64,000 nt of DNA from Notamacropus eugenii (GCF_028372415.1 NC_092875.1:189749522-189813521); one strand, 5' to 3'; shown: positions 10,360 to 22,272, counted from the stretch's first letter. Notes: generated by a model not told the origin, from the sequence alone. A program made the numbers and translations.

Positions 10360-10835
10360 AATTATTGGCTATTAATCATCAGTGTGGGCCTGTCTGAGTG
10401 GCAATCAGTTTTATCAGATCCCTTAATCATGTCATCAGTGTTTTGCGTCCCACGGACCCTCTTGCCTGGCCTGTTCATCCTGTTCCCTCCTAGTTCTGCT
10501 AAATTTCCTCTGCATCCATTCGTAAAGGGCTTCCCAGCTTCCTCTGAAAGTGTCTGGTGTGTCATTTCTTACTGCACAGTAATATTTCATACCATTCCTA
10601 TACCTCAATTCATTTAGCCATTCCCCAGGTAGTGAATACTTCCTTCGTTTCTATTTTGAGACTACTAAGAAAAGAGCTGCTTTATATACTTTTGTATACA
10701 TGCATCCCATTCCTCATCATAGAAACTGGCTTAATGTACACAAGTTATTACAAACAACATCCATCGCCAATTCTCCTTCAAGTTCCTAAAGAGAAACCAT
10801 TATTTTAGAGGCTCCATTACCTATTACACTTTTTT
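10360..10835 (-). repeat. L1 3' fragment (ORF2 end and 3'UTR)
   Basis: The plus strand reads GTGTCATTTCTTACTGCACA, ATTCATTTAGCCATTCCCCAG and AAAAGAGCTGCTTTATATAC. These are the reverse complement of the conserved ORF2 end of marsupial L1, also seen in plus orientation at 35655-35830. It is 5'-truncated. Confidence 0.7.
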
Positions 10836-11281
10836 TTGCAGACCAAAGCCCCATGAGTAACTCTTAGTAATCACCAGCCAGTACAAAGCTCCTGCCCATA
10901 GAGAGGATTACCTACCATAGCCTGAATATTGTAATTTCCAATCAAGGATCTTGAGATTGTCAATGTTGCAAGGCTAGTTGGTGGTCCTTCAATCTACAAG
11001 TCTTTGACTCTTCTGACTGAATTTTGACATTATTTTGTCTACATCTATAAAGGCTCAGCATTTTGATTGGTTTCATATTAAATTTGTAAATAACCTGAGT
11101 ATCCTGGCCAGTACAAAGCTTTGCTGTTTCATTACATGATCATTGCATATGGAAGACAATGATTGAATGTTTATCGAATGATTGAATGGATACCCACAAA
11201 ACAGAACCCCAAACATTGCTTTCATTTTCCAAATAACCAGTCATTCATAAAGTAAAAGTTTTTTTCCCCATTTTTTCACAG
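10836..11281. other. Intron end upstream of the second STMND1 exon
   Basis: No repeat was recognised apart from short AT-rich tracts. The last 25 bases are a pyrimidine-rich tract (TTTTTTTCCCCATTTTTTCACAG) with the splice acceptor AG at 11280-11281. Confidence 0.6.
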
Positions 11282-11462
11282 GCTGATGTTGGTAAATCTC
11301 ATATACCTGTAAATGTTGGATCTTGGGATGAGTCAGCAAGGTCTAAAATTGTTATGGATAGTTCATTTGGACTGGAAGATGGTGTCTTGACGGGAAGCTT
11401 ACCTGGAACAATTCTAGAAAATTCACCATCTCTTAATGAAAGAAATGAAGAAGTAAATACAG
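11282..11462 (+). CDS. STMND1: STMND1, second coding exon (first one visible)
   Basis: This internal coding exon of stathmin domain-containing 1 is 181 nt: 60 complete codons plus one base, so it enters in phase 0 and leaves in phase 1. The acceptor is TTTTTTCACAG and the donor CAG/GTAAAG. The peptide starts ADVGKSHIPV and ends with SLPGTILENSPSLNERNEE. That last segment matches the known STMND1 pattern SLPGTI..ENSPS..ER, which identifies the exon, although it lies before the stathmin-like domain. The rest is serine-rich, low in structure and diverges strongly from placental proteins, as expected for this linker. The preceding exon, encoding the MGC membrane-targeting N-terminus of the family, is not in the window. 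The frame is open and shows no damage. Confidence 0.88.
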
Positions 11463-11587
11463 GTAAAGAATCCAGTTGAAATTGGAGCAGTACACCTCTT
11501 AGATCCCTTCCAAATCTTAGATTCTATGAATGAGTCAGCTCATGCAATAACATGAGTAAATTTAAAATAACTTAGTAGTTACCTCCC
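11463..11587 (+). other. Start of intron 2
   Basis: The GTAAAG donor follows the exon at 11463. Up to 11587 the intron is unique-looking AT-rich sequence. Confidence 0.8.
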
Positions 11588-12600
11588 CGGATATACTGGT
11601 AAATGCTTAACAACAAGTATATATAAATATACATATGCACACATATATGTATATGTGTGTATATATGTAAAATATGTGTGTAGGTATATGTATATGTATG
11701 TATCGATAATCACATTTTTAAGCTTCATTTGTATCAATATTTAATTCGTTTCTTTCTTTAAGTCTAGGTAATCAACAAAAAAAATAAATCAAGCCCTGAC
11801 TTGTAACATGTGGAGTCCAAAATTGTCCAATCTGCAAAAAAACCAAAAAATCCACTGAGGTAGAGCTCCAAGCCATAGTGCTTTATTAAAGGGTCCATGG
11901 CTCCCTCTAATGAAGTGGACTTTAGATCTTCCTCATGATCTAAGATGCCCCCTGGTCCCCAGAACCTAGTTTTTATAGGGTTTGATATTCAGATATGCAC
12001 AAGAGGCACGGCAAAATACAGAATCTCATTGGCTGCTAGACCTTGCTTGTAAGGGCCAAAAATGATGTATCCATTCCCAAAAATAGTATATCAGCGGAGG
12101 CGGGGAGGAGGGGGTCATACGTTGTCAAAGCATGGCGAATCTCTACTGACTAAGTGATCATAAGGTCATAAGATGGTCACCTGCTCATGCTGGACAAGAG
12201 AGAGTAGTCCGGAGGTACAAAAATAAGTTGGAGGACTTTCCAAAGAATCAAAGCATCCCACCCACACTAGACTTGGACATGGAATTTGAGCAAAACAGGA
12301 TGGAGATATCTTTGTCAGCATTCTTGTGGTTGAGCAAGTGAGTTTCATAAGTAGTAAACCAGTAGTGAACATGACATTAAAGTCTGAGGCCTACTATTAG
12401 AACTTATTTCATCTAATCATGCCTCTATGATCTATGTAAAATATTAAACTAATTAATACTGATTGGAATAGAGTAGAGGTCCAAATGAATCATTCCTTAC
12501 AAACATTTGCCAATTTCTGAGGTGTAAATGATCTCATTGAAAATTTAACAATTGGCTGAAAGTTTAACAATTGGTCAGAGTTGGCTCCATCCCATTAATG
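11588..12600 (+). repeat. Dispersed repeat A, copy 2, split by a microsatellite and a solo LTR
   Basis: The head is ACTGGTAAATGCTTAACAAC (11588-11618), then comes an ATATAC/TATGTG microsatellite (11619-11705). The body (AAGTCTAGGTAATCAAC, AAATCAAGCCCTGACTTGTAAC) runs to 11808. After the LTR the repeat resumes at 12502 with TTTGCCAATTTCTGAGGTGT and AAATTTAACAATTGGC. Comparison with copies 1 and 3 shows the two parts are continuous. Confidence 0.65.
11809..12501 (-). mobile_element. Solo LTR of an endogenous retrovirus, with 4 bp target-site duplication
   Basis: The 693 bp element is bounded by TG (11809) and CA (12501) and flanked by AACA on both sides (11805-11808 and 12502-12505). On its own strand (minus) it has CCAAT (complement of ATTGG at 12028-12032), then TATAAAA (complement at 11971-11977), then AATAAA (complement at 11882-11887) and the 3' CA end. 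This is the normal U3-R-U5 order. A 4 bp duplication is usual for gammaretrovirus-like (ERV1) elements. No gag, pol or env remains, so recombination between LTRs probably removed the interior. It is antisense to STMND1. Confidence 0.8.
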
Positions 12601-13325
12601 GATCTGCATGAAACAGTTGGGGAACTTTTCCTCCTAGATGCTGATTAGGAAAACTGAGGACACAGGAACAAAGTGTTGAAAATGGAGCTTAGAGGTTATC
12701 TAGTCATAGGATCAGAGGGCTTAGAGTTGTAAAGGGCCTTCAAAGATCATCTAATGTGACCCTTTCTTTTTACAAGTGAGGTCACTGAGGTCTAAAGCAT
12801 TAAAATAGTCATGCACACAGTAAGTGGTAAAATCAAGGGTGCAGTCCTTATCTCTACCAAACAGCACTGCCTCCTCCAACATTGTTGGATATGAACCTTG
12901 TTTTATGGAACATGTGGCATCATAGATGATGAGGTCCTTGTTGCCAAGGCATTAAATTGAACTTGGCTTCTTTGTGGGTTTTGGAGTATAATAGTGTTGG
13001 CTAGCAGCTTTCTTGTTAAAATGTCAAGTAAATTTATTTATCTCTTTGTTGATTGTTTGTGGTAACAGCCACTACAGAGGATGATTGCTTTAAACTTTGC
13101 CTGTATTCACCTCTTTCTACATGTAAGATCTGCATTTAAAAATAAAGTGAATCAAAAGGAAAGGTATTGTCCTAACAAGTGTAGAATCAAACAATTTTAA
13201 AAATCAAGAATAAAAGAAATATTTACGTTTTGGTGTTTGTGCTATTGAGAAACTATTTATGATTTATTTCTCTGACACAATTTCCCTTTCCTTAAATTAC
13301 TCTTTGGTATTGGAATAATAATAAT
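12601..13325. other. Intron 2 with a MIR fragment
   Basis: 12705-12870 is a minus-strand MIR-type fragment (TTAGAGTTGTAAAGGGCC, ACAAGTGAGGTCACTGAGG, CACACAGTAAGTGG). The rest is unassigned AT-rich intron. Confidence 0.55.
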
Positions 13326-13576
13326 GTTGTTTAGTCATTTTCAGACTCCTGTCTGACTCTTCATGACCTCATTTGGTGTTTTCTTGGCAAAGATACTGGA
13401 ATGGTTTGCCATTTCCTTCTCCAACTCACTTTGCAGATGAAGAATTGAGGCATACAGGGTTAAGTGACCTACCTAGAGTCACACAGCTAGTAAGTATCTG
13501 AGGTCAGATCTGAACTCAGAAAGAGAAGTCTTTCTGACTAGGCTGGGCACTCTATCCAATGTGCCACCCAGTTCCT
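13326..13576 (-). repeat. tRNA-headed marsupial SINE, full length
   Basis: The reverse complement runs from the head (GGCACATTGGATAGAGTGCC) through GAGTTCAGATCTGACCTCAG and GTGTGACTCTAGG to the AGTCAGACAGGAGTCTGA tail and a CTAAACAAC end. All SINE segments are in order. Confidence 0.85.
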
Positions 13577-13694
13577 TGACCTACAGTAATTCTAGTTCTT
13601 CCAGTTAGGGAGTATTGCTTCCTTAAATTTTGCCCTGGCTAATGAAGATATGGGAAAAATTGAGCCATTTCTAAGGGGAATCTAACCCTTCTTA

Positions 13695-13975
13695 AAAAGG
13701 GTTACAGACTTTAACTTCATGCAAGCTTTACTCAATTCAATTCTTCTTTAGGAAGCCTTTCTCAGTTCCCCAGATGCTAGTACCTTCTCCCCTGAGATTA
13801 CCTTCCAGCTATTTTTTATCCATCTTATATATACCTAATTATTTTCATATTTTTCTCCCCCATTAGAATGATGTGATCTCCTTGAGAGGAGGGGTTGATT
13901 TTGCCTTTGTGTCCCCATTACTTAGTACAATGCCTGGCATATAGTAACACCTAATAAAAGCTGTTGGTTGACAAA
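13695..13975 (+). repeat. LINE L2 3' end
   Basis: It contains AGGAAGCCTTTCTCAGTTCC, TCCTTGAGAGGAGGGGTTG and TTAGTACAATGCCTGGCATA, and ends ACACCTAATAAAAGCTGTTGG, the terminal L2 pattern. Confidence 0.8.
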
Positions 13976-15450
13976 TCAGTACTTATTTATTAAGCACCTA
14001 CTGCATGCAAAGTACTGCAGTAGGCTCTAGAGAAGAAACAACATTTAGGTAAAAAATAATCAGTGTCCTAATGAAACTTATAGACTTGTTGGAGGATGAG
14101 ATTTATGAGGTTTAAAAAGTTCAAGAGACCTAGTTTAATAATGCTAGATTATTATTAAGAAAATAAGTCAGTGGCCCTCTAAAATGCCAAAGACCCTTCA
14201 TGGCAGTGGGCTCATACTTTATATGATCTTGGAAAAGTTGGTATTCCTGAGGATGGCAATCAATTCTGATTAGTTAACAATGAGAGAATGAACATTATGA
14301 TGAGAAGTGGGATGGTATTTAGGTATGTGACACTAAGCAACCAAATCTTGGCCAAAGAAATTTATTAATTTCCATATTGCTTGTCTGACAAAAGGGAGAA
14401 TCCATATTTTTCTAGATCTGACTAAACACAATGAGTATGAGTCCACTCATTTGTCTAAACTCAAAATTTCTTTTACTATCTGTGATTAGATCTTAGCTTG
14501 GCTAAGTTTTTGCCCAAGATTTCCCACACTGGTTGATTTCTGGATGAAGAAGAGGAAAAAAGGAAAAACCTTGGTCCCAACACAATAATTAGTTATTAAA
14601 TACAATAGAGAAATAATCATTTCTCTTAGACATAATCAAGGGTAACTATAATTTATAGTATTACATTATAAGTACATTAGAGAGGAATAAAACAAGGTGC
14701 TATGCAAAGTCCAAAGGGGAAGGTTATTACTAATGAGTTGGTGAAGGAAAGATTCACAAAGGATGTGGCATTTGAGTTGGGTGTATAGTATGAATAATAA
14801 TTCAATAGGTAAAGAAGGAAACAGAAGACATTCCAAGTATAGGGAATAATACAGCCAAAGGTAAAGAAGGGAAATAGCAATTCACATTTGGAGGACAGGA
14901 AGTTGCTTAGAATATGATATGCATGGAAGGGAATAAAATTAAATCATTGTAGAAAAGTTAAATGGTTATCACATTAGGGAGGGTATTGCATTCCAGGCAA
15001 AGAAGTTTGAACCCTATTCAGGAGCAATCAAGAATCACTGAAGACTTTTGGTAACTGGAATGAAATGAGCAGCTCTATGAATTAAGAATTATTCTGGCAG
15101 TGGCATAAAATAAATCTTAGAGAAAAAAGAGAGTGAAGGTGGTGAGACCAGATAGAAAACTGTTGCAGTAGCCCAGATGGATTGTAAATAAGGTCTATAA
15201 TGGAGTGGTATCTGTGGAAGTAAAGAGGGAGAGACAAATATAAGAGTGAGTACAGAGGTAAAATGAACAGGATTGGTAACTGGATGAATGTGAGGAAAAA
15301 AAGATACACGTAACAACAAGCTTTCAAAACATGGGTTAATGGTGGTTCCATAGACAAAACTGTCATAAAGCAGAAAGAATAGACTTAGAGGATAAGATCA
15401 TAAATTCAGTTTGGGACATGTTGAGATCAAAACGTTGAGAAAATTTCCAG
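13976..15450 (-). repeat. LINE L2, minus strand, split by an LTR
   Basis: It starts with the complementary L2 end (TTATTTATTAAGCACCTACT). It is interrupted by the family B LTR at 14098-14632 and continues (GAATAAAACAAGGTGCTATG.., GTTGCAGTAGCCCAGATGG, TTCAGTTTGGGACATGTTGAG) to about 15450. Its 3' end abuts that of the plus-strand L2 at 13975, tail to tail. The minus-strand open frames here are remnants only. Confidence 0.75.
14098..14632 (-). mobile_element. Solo LTR, family B copy 4
   Basis: It aligns with the other family B copies: left TGAGATTTATGAGGTTTAAA, a middle with GATGGCAATCAATTCTGATTAG (as at 10052-10072), and a right end ACAATAATTAGTTATTAAAT .. TTTCTCTTAGACA like 38000-38050 and 41812-41855. 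It is more decayed than copy 3, and the ends are uncertain by about 10 bp. It is antisense to STMND1. Confidence 0.55.
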
Positions 15451-15964
15451 GGGCAGGTATCTTGGAAGCCCAGTGAGTCCCAGGCTGTACACCCCTGATA
15501 CACTATTTCAAGGGGTCTGCTAAACTGCTAATTCACATATACCCCAAGCCTTGTCATCTCAATCTTCATTTAGTTCCAACAAAACATGCTACACAAATGA
15601 GTTTCAAATGTATGGATCTATTTAAAATTTTTACTGAATTCATAGACAGTTTTTGTCATTATTTATCTTTTCAATCATTGCATTCTATGAGATCAAGCTC
15701 TCTATGAGAATATACTCATTTTTATACAATAAAGGGATCCTTTTAGTTAGGAACCACTTCTTAAGATAGTTGGAGAAACAGCACAGAAAAAAAAATCGAG
15801 CTTGGTTCTCTCAATAGCCAACGAATTCCTTGGTTTAATACATTGAAATGAAGTTCTTATTGTATTTGCTACTATGTACTCATTAGATATTTTTAGGGGC
15901 ATATTGAAAAGCAATACTGAAGGAGAGGAGCAGATTTTTAAAAATATTCACTTGATGGTGTGAA
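15451..15964. other. Intron 2, no feature recognised
   Basis: AT-rich sequence with no recognised repeat or exon. Confidence 0.45.
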
Positions 15965-16165
15965 GGAAAACGATAGCCTCACAGTACAGTGAAAAGACCG
16001 CTGGATCTGAAAGCCAAGCACCTAAGTTCAAATACTGTCTCTGCCATGTGCTGCCTGTGTGACCTTAGACAAGTCAATTAACTTCTCCGGCTCTTAGTTT
16101 CCTAAAGCAAAACTAGACAGTGTGGACTAAGTGAATTCTAAGGCCCCTTGAAACCATGAATCTGA
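15965..16165 (+). repeat. MIR SINE
   Basis: ACAGTGAAAAGACCGCTGGA, AGTTCAAATACTGTCTCTGCC, CTGTGTGACCTTAGACAAGTC and CTCTTAGTTTCC follow the MIR order. Confidence 0.8.
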
Positions 16166-17931
<1,766 letters not shown>

Positions 17932-17933
17932 TA

Positions 17934-18248
17934 CAGTTTTCCCTTCCACATTATGAGAGCTAAGGGTGTGGTGCCCCTACAATGTGGAAAATTTGGGTAA
18001 AAATTTTTGACCCTCTGTACCAGAGAAGGCTAAATTTTTTTCTTTTTCTTTTATGGGGTGTTTACAGTACTTTATTTTAAAAATCTAGATTAAGTATTTG
18101 CTCATAAGCTCTGTATCATCTACTAGCTTTCATGTGTCATCTGTCATTTTTGGAAAAACTCCCCCCAAATTCCCATTTAATTTCTCATATTGACCCAAGA
18201 TATATCGAAACCGCAATGGCGAAAGTTGCGATGTGGAAGGGATAACTG
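17934..18248. mobile_element. Non-autonomous Tigger/pogo-type element with TA duplication
   Basis: Left terminus CAGTTTTCCCTTCCACAT and right terminus ATGTGGAAGGGATAACTG are 18 bp inverted repeats with a single mismatch. TA flanks both sides (17932-17933 and 18249-18250). The termini start with CAG, as in Tigger elements. The 315 bp interior has no transposase. The 134-codon minus-strand open frame at 18130-18534 runs out of the element into purine-rich flank and is not a gene. Confidence 0.8.
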
Positions 18249-18250
18249 TA

Positions 18251-18560
18251 CTGTTTGTCGTAGCCACCAGCGACAGACTGTAAGTTCCTAAAAGTGCCTC
18301 TAGTCCAGAGAGGCTGACACTGAGAGGATGAAGTGGTATTTGTGGACATCGCTGGTGAGTCTGAGCCACAGACAGGGGAGAAGGAAAAAGAGGAGAGTAA
18401 AAAAGAAAAAAAAGGAGGGGGGACTGGGAGATGAGAGAATAAGATGATGTGAGTGAAGGAAGGAAGAGAAGAGAGGAAAAAGAAAAAGAAATGTAAGAAA
18501 GAAAAAGATGGTAAAAAAAAATAAAAGCTATCAACCAAGACTGGTGTCAGGTGGCACTCA
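18251..18560. repeat. Purine-rich tract
   Basis: 18370-18530 is dominated by A and G on the plus strand (GAGGAGAG, AAGAAAAA, GGAAGGAAG). This produces long pyrimidine-coded open frames on the minus strand that are low-complexity only. Confidence 0.6.
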
Positions 18561-18589
18561 GTGATACCAAAAGCAGAGGTTCATCAACT

Positions 18590-18840
18590 TTCCCTGGCCT
18601 GTAATAATGGTGGCTTATATGTGCATATTCCTTAAAGGTTTACAGAACACTTTCCTGTAAACTGTTTCATAGGATGCAAGAACTAGCTGGGGGCTCAGAG
18701 TGCATCTGTCCCACTTACCCCACATTTTAAATATGAGGAGACTCGGGGAAGTAAAGCAACATGGACAAGGTCATTCAGGTAGTAAGGGGAGGAATTTGGA
18801 TTCGAACTCAGGTCTTCTGATTGAAGAGACTTTTTTTTTT
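18590..18840 (-). repeat. MIR-like SINE
   Basis: AATAATGGTGGCTTATATGTG, GGTTTACAGAACACTTTCC, ATATGAGGAGACTCGGGGAAG and TTGGATTCGAACTCAGGTCTTC are in minus-strand MIR order. Confidence 0.65.
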
Positions 18841-18976
18841 TAAACTATGACAATGTGCTGCCTTATTCCTTTTGGTCTTCATTTTTAAAAAATCAGCTGT
18901 GAAATAGGCACAAAAACTACTGTCATCTCTATTTTAGAGAGTAAATGAGGTTAAATGATTTCTCCATATACTAATA

Positions 18977-19070
18977 TAGGGTGTCCCAAAAGTCTTAGTG
19001 TGGTTGTAAGCTATGAAAGCACTTAAGCTGTTAAAATTTACACCTGCACTAAGACTTTTGGGATACCCTG
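18977..19070. mobile_element. Mariner-type MITE, near-palindromic, with TA duplication
   Basis: GGGTGTCCCAAAAGTCTTAG at the left is answered by CTAAGACTTTTGGGATACCC at the right, flanked by TA (18975-18976 and 19071-19072). The total is 94 bp, so the element is almost entirely inverted repeat and could fold into one hairpin. A truncated relative is at 21103-21182. Confidence 0.85.
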
Positions 19071-19072
19071 TA

Positions 19073-19343
19073 GGGGGCAGTCAGAACTTGAACTCAGATC
19101 TTTTGACACCTAGTCTAGAGCACTTTCCCTCTCTGCCACAATGTCTCTCAGTATTTCATGGTAATAACAACAATAATAATAGATAAAGCAAGCCCTGGGT
19201 TGAGGAATCAAAAAATTCATTTTGTTTGGGTTTGTGATGGAGAAGGTGCTTAATCTCTTTCTAATCTCACCTCAAGTCAATGCCCTCTCCTTGACATTTT
19301 CCTTCTATTTTCAGGTAGCTTTGGAGGGGTGGGGGGTAATCAG
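19073..19343. other. Intron 3, MIR-like scraps
   Basis: 19080-19150 carries a minus-strand MIR 5' end (TTGAACTCAGATCTTTTGAC). The rest is unassigned. Confidence 0.45.
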
Positions 19344-19452
19344 GTTTAAGTGACTTGGCCAGGGTCACACAATTAGTAAATATCTGAGGTCACATTTGAA
19401 CTCAGGTCCTCCTGACTCTAGGACCAGTGCTCTTTCCACTGCACCACTTACC
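19344..19452 (-). repeat. tRNA-headed SINE, 5' half
   Basis: GGTTTAAGTGACTTGGCCAG, GTCACACAATTAGTAAATATC, TTTGAACTCAGGTCCTCCTG and CTTTCCACTGCACCACTTA are the reverse complement of a SINE head and body. Confidence 0.8.
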
Positions 19453-20860
19453 TGTTGCTTAATGTTGCTTTTTCTATGAAGGAAAGGAAAGGAAAGGAAT
19501 GAGCCCCAGAAGGAAGGATCCAGAGAAAAGAAAATGAAATGTAAGGAGCATAGAGAAGAGGTAGGGTAGTTGGGGTCCTAATAATAAGTAGCTCACATTT
19601 AGAGATCTCTTTCAGGTTTGCAAAGTGATTTTCATTTCCAGTGTCACCTGAAGCTTACAACAGCTGTGTGAGGTAGGCCTTACTATCATGCATGCCCATT
19701 TTAAAGAAGAGGAGCCCCAGGGTCAGAATGGTGAAATGCCTTGCTTGTTTGTACCTGAGGCAGGTTTTCCAGACTTCAGGCATAGGGCTCTATCGTCTTC
19801 ATCCTGCTATCAGCTGGAAGAGGAGCGGCAGCCATGTGCCTTACAAGGGACAGGAATCAGATTTTTAGAGGGCCTACTAAGTGTCATCAGCAGACGTCAA
19901 GCAGGAAGGGGATGTGAAAAAAGGAATGTAGTGTAACGAGACATGACAGGGGAGAATTGAATTCCTTCATCGAACAACTCTTTATTAAGCACCTACTATG
20001 TGCAGAACACTGTGTCAAGAAGAGGAAAGTTCTACCACAGGGGCAGGAAGAGGAAGCATGCTGTTGGTACTAGTGAGTCTCCTAGAATAGAAAAGGAAGG
20101 CCAGCCAAGGAAAGAAGAGAACTCACTGTGCAGTCTCTGAGAGAAAGTGGTAGGTCAACTAACGCCAACAAATGACTAGAGTTAACAAATGCCCACCTGG
20201 GGGGATATCGTGGGAATCTTGATTATGAAGCCAGGGGGAATAACGTTAAAATATTTTTCTGTCATTCAAATGTCAAACATGAAAGTGTATTATAAGCTTA
20301 GTAAGTGTGAGGATAAGATTAATATGTGATGTATTTTGGAAGAAATATCTGTAAAGAAAAAAAGTAAAAGAACTTCTGGCTTGACTTTGTCGCAATACCA
20401 TTAAGTCAGCCAAGGATAAAGACTGTTTACATATTATTTAGAAATAGAATGGTTGCTAGAGACATAGCTAAAACGTTGTCAGAGGGATATAAATGTGAGG
20501 CCAGACTGGCAGAGCCGAGCGCAAATAAAGTGGCAATCAGAAGCTCTAATGGAATGCCACAGTGACCCAGGATAAACCAGGCATGAGGCAGGATGGAGAC
20601 ACACCAGACTTAACAGGTCCTTCTGTTCTGGGAAATCCTGCCGCCAACCAATCCTCCCCAGCCCCTAATTCAATGGATGGTTAAAAGAAGTATCAACATA
20701 AACCATTATACAACAATATAATGCAGCACTGCCTGGAACGTGAAGTCTGGTGATTGGGAGAACAGGATGATCCCTGGGAAAATGAAGGTGGTTAGGACCG
20801 GACCTGTGATTTCTTTGGTATTAGGAGAAAATTCCCTCTACTAATCTACTTTCTCTGCAA
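19453..20860. other. Intron 3, mostly unassigned
   Basis: A short minus-strand L2 end is at 19965-20030 (CTTTATTAAGCACCTACTATG). MIR-like scraps are near 19590-19810. No exon or clear element is seen in the rest. Confidence 0.45.
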
Positions 20861-20864
20861 CTAA

Positions 20865-20998
20865 AGTCTTAGAATGTTAGCTAGGGCATTGAGAGTGAGG
20901 TTAAGTGACTTGTCCAGAGTCTCACAGAGACAGAACTTGAGCCTAGGTCTTTTCTGTCTCTAAGAACAACTCCCTATTCATTACACCACACATCTTAC
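20865..20998 (-). repeat. MIR fragment
   Basis: GAGGTTAAGTGACTTGTCCAG, AGAACTTGAGCCTAGGTC and TTCATTACACCACACATC are minus-strand MIR. Confidence 0.7.
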
Positions 20999-21102
20999 CT
21001 AAATAGAAGATTGCTTAATGACCAATAAATAGTTAGAGCTTTCTTGATATAGATTTCTATATATAGAATACAGGAATGCTAGATGTCTGGTATGTCGCAT
21101 AT

Positions 21103-21182
21103 AAAGGGTGTCCCAAAAGTCTTAGGGCAGTTTTATGCTGATAAAGTAGAAATGTAACCTATTAAAGCTTAAAACTGCATTA
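21103..21182. mobile_element. Mariner-type MITE, right end lost
   Basis: It begins AAGGGTGTCCCAAAAGTCTTAG next to TA and continues to TTAAAGCTTAAAACTGCATTAA. The expected closing inverted terminus is absent. It is the same family as 18977-19070. Confidence 0.75.
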
Positions 21183-22202
21183 ACATTCCATCTAAAGGTT
21201 TTGATTTCTGTATAAAAAGGTGAGAATGAGTTAGAAGTAAAAACTAAAACATCATGTAATAACTTTAGAGATGTGTTTTTCTGAACATTTATTTTTCCTG
21301 AACAATGAATGCCATTGTAGTGATATAAGGGGACTTGTAATATGAATATCTCTAACAATTCTTTCCTGTTAGCAACTTGTTGTCTGAGACTACGAGACTT
21401 AATCATGGTCACAAAACGAATATACATCAGAGGACTTGAACTGGGGTCTTCCTGACTCCAGAGCTAACTCTCTATCCAGTTTCCCAATTAAAAAAAAAAA
21501 TTCCTCTCAGAAAATAAATAAATAAATAATTCCTTTGTAAAAGAAAAGACTGAGTAGTGTCAAGAGTATTAAAAAGAGAAAGGAAAATCCCACTCAGAGC
21601 AAGTGAAGAGAAAAAAAGGGTGAAAGAGAATATGACTGTAGCAATTATTTGAAATACAGTATTTAAATTAATAAGGTCAGGTTAGCAAGACAGAAATGAA
21701 AAAATGAGTTATGGCAAAAGTAGCTTTCAGTGGGTTTTTTAAAGATCTTTCTTAATTACCAAGTGAGAAAAATGTTTTTCAATAAAATAACGAGGGTAAA
21801 TGGAAAATAAATAAAAAGGGGTTTCAGAAAATGGTGCTTATGTAACTAGTCCTATGGTAGCATTGTTAAGCTGTGAGGATCTGTCCCTCACCACTCCAAG
21901 TCTTTATCGTGGGGGTATTTGTCATCTATGTCTAAAGACAGTTAGAGTGAACAGAAAAATGAGCTTCATCCATCCTCCGAATTGGGAGAATCCCCTGAGT
22001 GGAGCCCGTCTCAGGAGGGCTGTGGAGCATCTGTGCCCACCACAGGGAATCCCTTTTCTCTGTTTTTCACTTTATTTGCTTGTTGATAAGTACTAAAGGG
22101 ATTCCATTCTGCCCGCTGGAAAAGCAACTTGTAAGCTTGTTTTCCCCTCTTTCCTTTCCTCTCTCCCCCTTCTCTCCTTCTCCCTTCTTTCACTTCTGTC
22201 TT

Positions 22203-22205
<3 letters not shown>
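21183..22205. other. Intron 3, mostly unassigned
   Basis: A minus-strand MIR tail lies near 21400-21480 (CAGAGGACTTGAACTGGGGTC). An AAAT run is at 21511-21530. Nothing else was recognised. Confidence 0.45.
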
Positions 22206-22270
<65 letters not shown>

Positions 22271-22272
22271 TC
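22206..22272. repeat. Compound microsatellite (TG)n-(TC)n-(AC)n
   Basis: A run of about 17 TG units passes through CTCTCTCTC into about 13 AC units. TG and AC arms are complementary, so the locus is an inverted repeat with a short TC loop. The open frames on both strands are periodic artefacts. Confidence 0.95.

Noticed and set aside
10384..10808. Overlapping open frames of 77 and 83 codons
   Set aside because: They lie on the antisense strand of an L1 3' fragment.
18130..18534. 134- and 117-codon minus-strand open frames
   Set aside because: They read through the end of a Tigger MITE into a purine-rich low-complexity tract.
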